Source: Anaerolineae bacterium (GTDB lineage: Bacteria > Chloroflexota > Anaerolineae > Anaerolineales > Villigracilaceae). From it: a stretch of 19,567 nt of DNA. The DNA lies in contig RFJH01000310.1 in NCBI GenBank assembly GCA_003694975.1, positions 1 through 19,567 of the forward strand, read 5' to 3'. The notes below the pieces were generated by a model. It saw nothing but the letters and a program-made list of their open reading frames with translations, was not told the origin of the DNA and ran no database searches. The number at the start of each line of letters is the position of its first letter. Positions within the stretch are counted from its first letter, which is position 1. The position numbers and the translations under genes are program-made. Below are positions 8,120-13,608 of this stretch, one piece after another.

Positions 8120-8200
8120 CCTCGATACGACCTCGCTTCGCTCGATCTACTCAGAGAGCGAAGATCGCGCCCCGAGTAACGCCGCAGGCGCGTATCGAGG
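8120..8200. repeat. Palindromic repeat B, full copy 1
   Basis: The unit is bounded by the perfect 9-bp inverted ends CCTCGATAC (8120-8128) and GTATCGAGG (8192-8200). An inner CGCGCC/GGCGCG pair (8166-8171, 8187-8192) lies inside. It is followed at about 20 nt by a second copy. Confidence 0.75.
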
Positions 8201-8220
8201 GGCGTTGTGGTGATCGCTCT

Positions 8221-8297
8221 CCTCGATACGGCTGCTACGCGGTCTACTCGGAGAGCGAAGGTCGCGCCCTGAGTAGCGCCGTAGGCGCGTATCGAGG
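8221..8297. repeat. Palindromic repeat B, full copy 2
   Basis: It has the same 9-bp inverted ends as copy 1 (8221-8229 and 8289-8297) and the same inner CGCGCC/GGCGCG pair (8263-8268, 8284-8289). The left half differs (GCTGCTACGCGG in place of a CTTCGCTCGA-type stretch), while the right half is nearly identical to copy 1. Confidence 0.75.
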
Positions 8298-8362
8298 GGT
8301 GCAGTTGCCTCGCGCTGCCTCGCCGGGCACCGGGTGTGGCCTTGCGAGACAAGCCCCACAAC

Positions 8363-8370
8363 AAGGAGGT
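8363..8370 (+). promoter_or_regulatory. Strong Shine-Dalgarno that selects the GTG start of the HIT gene
   Basis: AAGGAGGT directly abuts an ATG at 8371, leaving no spacer. The in-frame GTG at 8377 lies 6 nt away, which is the usual optimum. The GTG is therefore the likelier start. Confidence 0.65.
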
Positions 8371-8376
8371 ATGCCT

Positions 8377-8721
8377 GTGAACACCTGCATCTTTTGCAAA
8401 ATCATCGCCGGTGAAGCGCCCGCCGAAATCCTCTATCGCGATGAGCAGGTGACCGCGTTCCGCGATATCCGCCCCGTCGCGCCGACGCACGTGCTGATTG
8501 TGCCCAACAAACACCTGGCCTCTCTTAATGAGGCATCTCCCGATGATGAGGCTCTCCTGGGACGCATTCTCCTCACAGCGAAGAAGATCGCCGAGATGGA
8601 GGGGATACAAGAAAGCGGTTACCGATTGATTGTCAACAACGGGCCAGACGCGAATCAAGTTATCTTCCACCTGCATCTCCATGTCATCGGCGGGCGGCGC
8701 ATGCGTTATCCTATGGGGTAG
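8377..8721 (+). CDS. HIT-family nucleotide hydrolase/transferase (Hint-like)
   Basis: The 114-residue protein has the HIT signature HLHLHVI at residues 98-104. The middle His (H100) would carry the covalent nucleotidyl intermediate, with the triad H98/H100/H102. Upstream blocks are CIFCKIIAGE (4-13), FRDIRPVAPTHVLIVPNKH (28-46) and the NNGPDANQ stretch before the triad. These are typical of the Hint branch, which hydrolyses adenosine 5'-phosphoramidates and related nucleotides in the cytoplasm. A usual G is replaced in DANQ, where GQ is common. The start is GTG at 8377 by Shine-Dalgarno spacing; the ATG at 8371 would add two residues. The upstream in-frame extension consists of repeat DNA. 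The gene stands alone between the repeat region and a hairpin terminator. Confidence 0.95.
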   Translation: MNTCIFCKIIAGEAPAEILYRDEQVTAFRDIRPVAPTHVLIVPNKHLASLNEASPDDEALLGRILLTAKKIAEMEGIQESGYRLIVNNGPDANQVIFHLHLHVIGGRRMRYPMG

Positions 8722-8760
8722 TCATTCGTTGTGGGTGAAAGAACCCTTTGAAAACAGAAG

Positions 8761-8792
8761 CACCCCTCGGCGCGATTCACGAGGGGTGTTTT
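8761..8792 (+). terminator. Rho-independent terminator of the HIT gene, shared with the convergent gene
   Basis: CACCCCTCG (8761-8769) and CGAGGGGTG (8780-8788) form a perfect 9-bp stem with a 10-nt loop, followed by TTTT on the plus strand. It lies 40 nt after the HIT stop and 28 nt beyond the stop of the convergent FmdB-type gene. On the minus strand the following sequence is only loosely T-rich. Confidence 0.75.
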
Positions 8793-8816
8793 GTCCTGTG
8801 GTGTCCCAGGCAGACA

Positions 8817-9029
8817 TCAATTTGCTTCATTGTTGGATGGTTTTTCCCCTTTGCGGTTGTCGGTGATGTAAAAGCCGCTGCCTTTGAAGACCACGGCAGG
8901 GGCGGAATAGAGTCTGCGCACGTTGCGGTGTCCGTTAGGGCAGGTTACCTCAGCGGTCGAACCGCCGAAAGGGATGCTGCGCTCGAAGACGGAACCACAA
9001 ATCTGGCAGGAAAAGTCGTAACGGGGCAT
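8817..9029 (-). CDS. FmdB-type small zinc-ribbon protein
   Basis: This 70-residue protein starts MPRYDFSCQICG, the typical opening of the FmdB/CxxC_CXXC_SSSS family (MPxYxYxCxxCG). C8 and C11 form the first knuckle. The second knuckle reads CPNGH (C30, H34) instead of the usual CPxC, so the fourth ligand is probably His. Family members were named after a putative regulator in a formamidase locus, but most have no proven function. The start is set by GGAGG (9038-9034) just ahead of the ATG; an alternative in-frame start six codons upstream is less well placed. It follows hsp20 by 67 nt on the same strand, with a strong hairpin between them, and its C-terminus is polar and probably disordered. 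Confidence 0.85.
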   Translation of the reverse strand: MPRYDFSCQICGSVFERSIPFGGSTAEVTCPNGHRNVRRLYSAPAVVFKGSGFYITDNRKGEKPSNNEAN

Positions 9030-9054
9030 AGTTCCTCCGTTCAACACGCAAGTA

Positions 9055-9081
9055 GGGGCGAGAGGAATCGCCTCTCGCCCC
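9055..9081. repeat. 11-bp perfect hairpin between hsp20 and the FmdB-type gene
   Basis: GGGGCGAGAGG and CCTCTCGCCCC pair around the 5-nt loop AATCG. No T-run follows on either strand, so it is not a canonical terminator. It may act as an mRNA processing or stability hairpin that lowers FmdB-type expression relative to hsp20, or it may be a dispersed palindromic repeat. Confidence 0.5.
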
Positions 9082-9096
9082 GGCGCTGTTGAGATT

Positions 9097-9537
9097 TTAT
9101 TTCGCCTTGACGGTGATGGTCTTCGGACGAACCTCTTCCGCTTTCGGCAGCGTGATGGTCAGGATGCCGTCTTCGAACTCGGCCTTCGCCTTATCCGCCA
9201 CGACTTCGGTCGGCAAGCGGATGCTGCGCTCAAAGGCGCCGTAGCGTTGCTCGCGCAGGTGATAATTGCGTTTCTTGACCTCCTCTTTCTCTTGCACTTC
9301 GCCTTTGATGGTCAGCACATCGCCGACGACCGAGATCTGCACGTCATCCGCCTTCATGCCCGGCAGTGCGGCCTTGACGACGACATCATCATCCGTTTGA
9401 TACATGTCAATGGCCGGGAATTGCGTCGAGAGTAGCGGACCAAAGGGGCGGGTGAAGGCTTCATCGAAGAGGCGATCCATGGCCTCACGCAGGGTGATCA
9501 TCTCGCGCATGGGCTCCCAGCGGGTCAGATCGGTCAT
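9097..9537 (-). CDS. Hsp20/alpha-crystallin small heat-shock protein
   Basis: The 146-residue length is typical. The order is a short N-terminal arm (MTDLTRWEPMREMITLREAM), an alpha-crystallin domain (about 38-135) and a short C-terminal tail. The domain holds ALPGMKADDVQI, GDVLTIKGE, an EKEEVKKRNYHLREQRYGAFERS loop region and the AEFEDGILTITLPK block. The tail ends KTITVKAK, with the ITV supplying the I-x-V oligomerisation motif. Such ATP-independent holdases bind unfolding proteins in the cytoplasm. The start at 9537 is preceded by AAAGGAGGTGA (9553-9543), a near-perfect anti-SD match at 7-nt spacing, predicting high expression. An open frame reaching 9636 crosses the promoter hairpin and is not used. 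Confidence 0.95.
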   Translation of the reverse strand: MTDLTRWEPMREMITLREAMDRLFDEAFTRPFGPLLSTQFPAIDMYQTDDDVVVKAALPGMKADDVQISVVGDVLTIKGEVQEKEEVKKRNYHLREQRYGAFERSIRLPTEVVADKAKAEFEDGILTITLPKAEEVRPKTITVKAK

Positions 9538-9585
9538 GGGCCTCACCTCCTTTCGCTTCGTGGTTTCGTCAAATCCGCTCTTAAC

Positions 9586-9622
9586 ATACAGAGTTTGCGT
9601 TAGAAAAACGCAAACTCTGTAT
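9586..9622. promoter_or_regulatory. Perfect 15-bp inverted repeat upstream of hsp20
   Basis: ATACAGAGTTTGCGT (9586-9600) and its exact complement (9608-9622) flank a 7-nt spacer. It is unlike the CIRCE element (TTAGCACTC-N9-GAGTGCTAA). No T-run follows on the minus strand, so it is a poor terminator for the response-regulator operon. It could be an operator for an unidentified heat-shock regulator or a hairpin in the hsp20 leader. Confidence 0.55.
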
Positions 9623-9642
9623 AAAAAATCCGTCAAAAGAGG

Positions 9643-9670
9643 CGTATAGCCGGTGGTGGTGAGAGGTCAA
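9643..9670 (-). promoter_or_regulatory. Candidate hsp20 promoter
   Basis: TTGACC (9670-9665), a 16-nt spacer and TATACG (9648-9643) on the minus strand form a sigma-70-like promoter. The -35 overlaps the stop codon region of the response regulator. Transcription would start near 9636, placing the 15-bp inverted repeat inside the 5' leader. Confidence 0.35.
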
Positions 9671-10410
9671 TCGTTCTTTTCTTTGTTCTGTTTTTGTCGC
9701 TCCCGCCGGAAGTCCACGAAGCGGTAACCCACGCCGCGTTCGGTCAGAATGTATTGAGGATTAGAGGGGTCTTTTTCCAGTTTCTGCCGCAGGTAATTGA
9801 CGTAGAGGCGCACGTAGTGCGGTTCATCGCGATACTCATAGCCCCAGACTTTGGCCAGCAGTTGGTCGTGGGTAACCACCCAGCCCGCATTTTGCACCAG
9901 GTGATAGAGGAGGCGATATTCCGTCGGGCGCAGTTTGACCAGTTTACCTTCTACCCACACTTCGCGCCGGTCAAAGTCAATCTTCAAACGGTCGTCCACC
10001 TCGATCAGCCCGTGCATCGAGCCGCTGACGGCCTCGGTGCGGCGCAGAACGGCTTTGACGCGGCTGACGAGTTCGCGGGGGCTGAAAGGCTTGACGACGT
10101 AGTCGTCTGCTCCCAATTCAAGGCCACGCACACGGTCGTCCTCCTCGCCTTTGGCCGTCAACATAATGACCGGCACGTTGCTGATTTCGCGTATCATCTT
10201 GAGCACCTCGAAGCCGTCCAGGTCGGGCATCATGACGTCGAGGAGGATCAGGTCGGGGGTGGTATCGCGCAATTGCTGGATGGCTTGTTTCCCGTTGAAA
10301 GCCTCGCTGACCAGAAAGCCATCGTGTTCCAGATTCAGGCGGATGAAGCGCACCATGCGCTCTTCATCGTCCACGACAAGGATACGGCGACGTTCAAACT
10401 CGTTGCTCAT
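9667..10410 (-). CDS. OmpR/PhoB-family response regulator
   Basis: The 247-residue protein has a receiver domain (about 9-125) with acidic pocket D14-D15, phospho-acceptor D58 in LILLDVMMP, T85 and K107. It continues into a winged-helix DNA-binding domain (about 137-235) with the typical LRPTEYRLLYHLVQNAG helix, HYVRLYVNYLRQKLE recognition region and GVGYRF wing. It is expected to be a transcription factor activated by phosphorylation of D58. No histidine kinase is adjacent. It is the last gene of the kinase/phosphatase/FHA operon, 4 nt after the 80-residue gene. It could therefore be fed by the Ser/Thr kinase, by the histidine kinase at 4082-5362, or by a kinase elsewhere; none is proven. 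The tail is charged and Lys/Glu-rich. Confidence 0.95.
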   Translation of the reverse strand: MSNEFERRRILVVDDEERMVRFIRLNLEHDGFLVSEAFNGKQAIQQLRDTTPDLILLDVMMPDLDGFEVLKMIREISNVPVIMLTAKGEEDDRVRGLELGADDYVVKPFSPRELVSRVKAVLRRTEAVSGSMHGLIEVDDRLKIDFDRREVWVEGKLVKLRPTEYRLLYHLVQNAGWVVTHDQLLAKVWGYEYRDEPHYVRLYVNYLRQKLEKDPSNPQYILTERGVGYRFVDFRRERQKQNKEKND

Positions 10411-10414
10411 AGGG

Positions 10415-10657
10415 TTATTCTCTTACGAAGCCAAAGATTTCCTCTTCGCCTTCGCCGGGGACTACTTCAATGAAGTTGATTTTTTCAATGGGCCAGATGA
10501 CCTGGACAACGTTATCTTGCAAATAGTGTAAGTCTTTGCCATCACGCCGGCGAGGGTTTTGAATCCAGATCAGCGTGTCTCCCGGCTTGGGGAGTTCCTC
10601 CACTTCACCGAGGATAGGGTCTTCACCTGAGACATGCAAGATGAGAGTGTATGGCAT
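10415..10657 (-). CDS. Small protein of unknown function in the phospho-signalling operon
   Basis: I do not recognise this 80-residue protein. It has no signal peptide, membrane segment or Cys pair. It is beta-strand-like at the start (YTLILHVSGEDPILGEVEEL), has a basic patch NPRRRDGK near the middle and an acidic run (GEGEEE) before the C-terminus. The phrase KPGDTLIWIQNP and the later VVQVIWPIEKINFIEVV suggest a small beta-barrel, but that is a guess. The ATG at 10657 follows AGGTGG at sensible spacing; a GTG three codons upstream is less likely. It starts 12 nt after the FHA stop and ends 4 nt before the response regulator, so it is surely translated from the same message. Confidence 0.75.
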   Translation of the reverse strand: MPYTLILHVSGEDPILGEVEELPKPGDTLIWIQNPRRRDGKDLHYLQDNVVQVIWPIEKINFIEVVPGEGEEEIFGFVRE

Positions 10658-10669
10658 AGTGACCACCTT

Positions 10670-11173
10670 TCATCGTTTGAGCAATATCTGGATTCGCAGT
10701 TTTCCCAGGGCAATGACATCTCCGTGGGAGAGACGTTGTTCCACATTGGGTTCAAGGCGTTTGCCGTTTACGTAAGTGCCATTCGAGGAACCCAAATCCA
10801 TGATTTTTACGCCGTCCTTGCTGCGTCGGATCACGGCGTGCAGGCGTGAGACTCCACATGCGTATGCCTGGTAGGGGGTGAGGTCTATATCGGGCATAAT
10901 GGGCTGTCCTTCGCTCACCCGCCCCAGGCTGAACTCGGATTGATCGGGCAGAGGGATGATTTTGCCACTGTCCAACAGGTGTAAGGAGAGCCAGGCGCTC
11001 GTTGTCCTTGGGGTAGGCTTTGGTGAGATACGCGTTGTATCGGCGATGGCTTGTCGTTCTGCGGTCTGGATGTTCTGTGTGACCAGTTCTCCGCCGATCA
11101 ATTGTGCGCCACACTCACTGCAGAAAATAGCGCCATCGAGTTCCTCGTGTTGACAGTTTGGGCATCGAATCAT
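10670..11173 (-). CDS. Zinc-ribbon / FHA-domain protein
   Basis: The 167-residue protein has an N-terminal zinc ribbon (CPNC at 4-7, CSEC at 18-21) followed by a flexible Thr/Pro/Arg linker (about 30-58). The C-terminal forkhead-associated domain (about 62-165) shows GR at 84-85, SRLHA at 109-113 and SNGTYVNG at 130-137. These are the core phosphothreonine-binding residues (Arg, Ser, Asn). FHA domains read phosphothreonine made by Ser/Thr kinases, so the neighbouring kinase is the obvious partner. The TPR-like tail of the J/VWA protein or the propeller kinase itself could be the phosphorylated ligand. Its ATG overlaps the TGA of the J/VWA gene (ATGA, 11170-11173), indicating coupled translation. 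A longer open frame overlaps that gene and is not used. Confidence 0.92.
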   Translation of the reverse strand: MIRCPNCQHEELDGAIFCSECGAQLIGGELVTQNIQTAERQAIADTTRISPKPTPRTTSAWLSLHLLDSGKIIPLPDQSEFSLGRVSEGQPIMPDIDLTPYQAYACGVSRLHAVIRRSKDGVKIMDLGSSNGTYVNGKRLEPNVEQRLSHGDVIALGKLRIQILLKR

Positions 11174-12651
11174 TGTTGCGGTTCCTCCTCGCCGCTTGGG
11201 AGCAACAGGGCGCGGGTGCCGTATTTGATGGCTTTGCAACCCTCTTCCGAGAGCGGCTGACCGTGTTGGATGCGCCCTGCTTCTATCAGGGCAGTGCGAG
11301 CCAGGCCTCGTTCTCCCTGTTCCAACAGGTGGGTTGCCAGTTGTTGCAGACGGCGAGAGGCCTGAGCATAGTTTCCGGCTTCTGCTTCAGCCCGCGCCTT
11401 CTCTTGCATTCGATAAAGAGAAAGGCGCGAAAGAGCGCGAATGATTTTCTGAGATGGGAGTTCGTCTCCTGGCGTTTCCGCCACAGGCCGACTCAGGCGA
11501 ACGCTCAGGGGAGGAATGGGGGTGGGGTGAGCCGAGGCGGTGATGTGTATTGTGCCAAGTGCCAGGTCGACGCGCGGGGAGCGGGTGGCATCGGCGTTTA
11601 CTTTGAATTCGAGTAAGAGACTGATTGGCTCGTTTGAGCGCAGCACCCCCAGACGCATGGGGCTTTCGATGGGCATAGGGGTTGCCTCGGGCTGCAGACG
11701 GAAGGCATACGTCAGTTCGACGCCCGACGGTATCTCAAATGTGAATGTCACTTCCTCGGCCAGAACACCAACCATGCTTTCGAATTTCTCTTTTAAGAGT
11801 TTTCGGATGTCCGCTGCCATGGGGACGTAGGTGGTGTTGCCACCGGTACGGCTTGTCAGTTGGTCGAGGAAGACATCGTTCCAGCCATGGCCGATGCCGA
11901 AGCCGCTGATGGTGATCCCCTCGGCAGCGACCTCTTCCGCCAGGTCGAGACAGGCTTGCTCATCACCGTATGTATGGCCGTCGGTGAGCAAAAGGATGTG
12001 GTTCACACGGCCAGGGGTGAGGTTGCGTCGTACTTCATTGACACCCGCGAGTAGCCCCTGGTAGATTTCGGTGCCCCCGGATGCATAGATGGCATGGAGG
12101 CGGCTTTCCATTTTGCTGCGCTCAGTGTACAGGGCTGAAGGGATGACCACCTCGGCCCGGTCGCTGAAGGTAACTACTCCGAAGATGTCTTGTGGACGCA
12201 GTTTCCGCAGCAACTGAATGGCCGCGTTCTTGACCACGTCCATTTTGTGTTCTTTCATGGACGTGGAGCGGTCTACCACCAGGCAGATGTTCAAGGGCGG
12301 CGAGACCAGGGTATCACCTTCGCGAGAGGGTCTGATTTCCAAAAGGACGTAGACAAGTTGTGGCTCGTCCAGGATGACCAGATTGGGACGACTGTAAAGT
12401 ATCCGATGGACGATAGGAGAGGGGGTTTTTTCCTCGGGTGGGAGAGTGGCGTCGTATTTGGCGCGTCGTTGCGGGTCGCTGAGCACTTCATAGGCGCGCT
12501 GGACTTCCAGAAAGAACTCTGTCTCTCCGGGGGCGATGTTCTTATCCGGATGAAGGCGCTTTGCGGCGGCAAAGTAGGCTTTCTTGATTTCCTCTTGGGT
12601 TGCGTCGCGAGGTACGCCGAGCAAAGCGTAGTAATCCGGTGGGCGACTCAT
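11170..12651 (-). CDS. DnaJ-domain / von Willebrand factor A fusion protein
   Basis: The 493-residue protein joins a J domain (about 6-70, HPD at 34-36, ending QRRAKYDATLP) to a VWA region. The VWA domain spans roughly 118-290. Its MIDAS metal site is complete: DRSTS at 127-131 (DxSxS), T194 in SGGTEI and D224 in LLTDGHTYGD. A beta-rich region like that seen C-terminal to bacterial Ca-channel-like VWA proteins follows (about 300-390), and a helical, TPR-like tail closes the protein (about 400-465). A J domain recruits and stimulates Hsp70; a VWA domain binds a protein ligand through a divalent cation. There is no signal peptide, so it should be cytoplasmic. It starts 4 nt after the PP2C stop. 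A TTG four codons upstream is the alternative start. Confidence 0.93.
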   Translation of the reverse strand: MSRPPDYYALLGVPRDATQEEIKKAYFAAAKRLHPDKNIAPGETEFFLEVQRAYEVLSDPQRRAKYDATLPPEEKTPSPIVHRILYSRPNLVILDEPQLVYVLLEIRPSREGDTLVSPPLNICLVVDRSTSMKEHKMDVVKNAAIQLLRKLRPQDIFGVVTFSDRAEVVIPSALYTERSKMESRLHAIYASGGTEIYQGLLAGVNEVRRNLTPGRVNHILLLTDGHTYGDEQACLDLAEEVAAEGITISGFGIGHGWNDVFLDQLTSRTGGNTTYVPMAADIRKLLKEKFESMVGVLAEEVTFTFEIPSGVELTYAFRLQPEATPMPIESPMRLGVLRSNEPISLLLEFKVNADATRSPRVDLALGTIHITASAHPTPIPPLSVRLSRPVAETPGDELPSQKIIRALSRLSLYRMQEKARAEAEAGNYAQASRRLQQLATHLLEQGERGLARTALIEAGRIQHGQPLSEEGCKAIKYGTRALLLPSGEEEPQQ

Positions 12652-12655
12652 CTCT

Positions 12656-13546
12656 CTACCCAACCATTTGAACGAGTATTACGCTGATGTTATCCGGGCC
12701 GCCGGCGGCGTTGGCCGCGGCGATCAGGTTCTGGCAGGCACGCGTCAGGTCAGGCGCCTCCGTGATGGCTCGATGGATATCTTGTTCGGAGATTACACCC
12801 CACAGCCCGTCGCTGCAAAGCATCAAGTACCCGCCCTGAGGGAAAGGAATGGTGAAAATGTCCGCTTCGAGGACGTCTCCCTGTCCCAAGGCGCGGTAGA
12901 GTACGTTTCGCTGAGGGTGGATGGCGGCTTCCTCGGGTGTGAGTTGTCCCAGTTCTTCCAGGCGATGAACCAGCGAATGGTCGCGGGTGACGACCTCCAT
13001 CCGGCCATCGGGGTAGATAACGTAGAGGCGACTATCGCCGACATGAGCAACCGTCACCTGCCGGCCGAGGACGAGGGCGGCTGTCAGGGTGGTGCCGCTT
13101 CCGGGGGCTTCTCGTTGGACATATCGTTGTGCTTCGTCTATGCCGGCGCGCATGATATCCTGCAGGGGGTCGTCTATTTGAGAAGCCGGCAGGCCGAAGA
13201 GGTACGGATGGAATTTCCGTAGGACGTACCCTCCTAGAACCCGCACGGCGGCGTTGCTGGCGATCTCGCCGTACTGATGACCACCCATGCCGTCGGCAAT
13301 AATGTAGAGACCAAAGGGGATGTTCATCGCATTGGATGCGATGGTCGTTGTCAGCGCCAGCAGGCTGTCTTCGTTGAGTTCACGTTGTTTGCCTACCGAT
13401 AGTCCGCTGCCTGCCACCAGTTGAGGCAAATCGAAGTGGGGGCTTTGTTCGCTGACGATAGATTGGATTTGCTCCGGCGTCAGAGGCGCGGTGGCGCTTT
13501 CATCTTTTTGGGGACGGCCAAACAATTTGCGGAAGAAGTTTTTCAC
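12656..13546 (-). CDS. PP2C-family Ser/Thr protein phosphatase
   Basis: This 296-residue PPM phosphatase has an N-terminal extension of about 45 residues beginning with the basic stretch MKNFFRKLFGRPQK. Metal-binding motifs are complete: RELNEDS (D60), ADGMGGH (D85, G86), GSGTTLTAAL (149-158), VGDSRLY (169-175), LCSDGLW (D245) and GGPDNISVIL (D285). It should remove phosphate from Ser/Thr of targets of the kinase encoded just upstream and possibly from the kinase itself. The start codon is GTG at 13546, supported by AGGAG about 6 nt upstream. It lies 62 nt after the kinase stop and 4 nt before the J/VWA start. There is no transmembrane segment. Confidence 0.95.
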   Translation of the reverse strand: MKNFFRKLFGRPQKDESATAPLTPEQIQSIVSEQSPHFDLPQLVAGSGLSVGKQRELNEDSLLALTTTIASNAMNIPFGLYIIADGMGGHQYGEIASNAAVRVLGGYVLRKFHPYLFGLPASQIDDPLQDIMRAGIDEAQRYVQREAPGSGTTLTAALVLGRQVTVAHVGDSRLYVIYPDGRMEVVTRDHSLVHRLEELGQLTPEEAAIHPQRNVLYRALGQGDVLEADIFTIPFPQGGYLMLCSDGLWGVISEQDIHRAITEAPDLTRACQNLIAAANAAGGPDNISVILVQMVG

Positions 13547-13608
13547 GCCTATCTCCTGATTGTTCTGTGCCCGTTGGACCGTAAGGCGTGCAGGGTGTCG
13601 GGCATTCT

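Larger units (their letters stand above)
7728..8376. repeat. Gene-free, TCGA-rich nested palindromic repeat region
   Basis: This stretch of about 650 nt between the deacetylase and HIT genes holds no gene I can support. It is built from imperfect copies of short modules such as CTCGATACG, GTATCGAGG, GTAGTCGAAGCG and GGCGGAGCG, arranged as hairpins within hairpins. At least two direct-repeat families and one large inverted repeat are listed separately. Open frames cross it in several frames, but they consist only of the repeats and have no family motifs. The architecture resembles REP/BIME-type or MITE-like palindromic elements. No transposase is present in the window. Confidence 0.8.

Noticed and set aside
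7728..8376. CRISPR array
   Set aside because: The repeats are not equally spaced and do not alternate with unique spacers; they are nested palindromes of different lengths, and no cas genes are in the window.
8050..8721. Open frames through the palindromic repeats, including an N-terminal extension of the HIT gene to 8113
   Set aside because: The extension consists of repeat-derived Arg/Ser/Gly-rich sequence unlike any HIT protein, and a strong Shine-Dalgarno sits just before 8371-8377.
9586..9622. Rho-independent terminator for the response-regulator operon
   Set aside because: The stem is strong, but the minus strand continues with GTTAAG after it, not a T-run; on the plus strand it is followed by A residues.
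9586..9622. CIRCE element
   Set aside because: Sequence and spacing (ATACAGAGTTTGCGT with 7 nt) differ from TTAGCACTC-N9-GAGTGCTAA.
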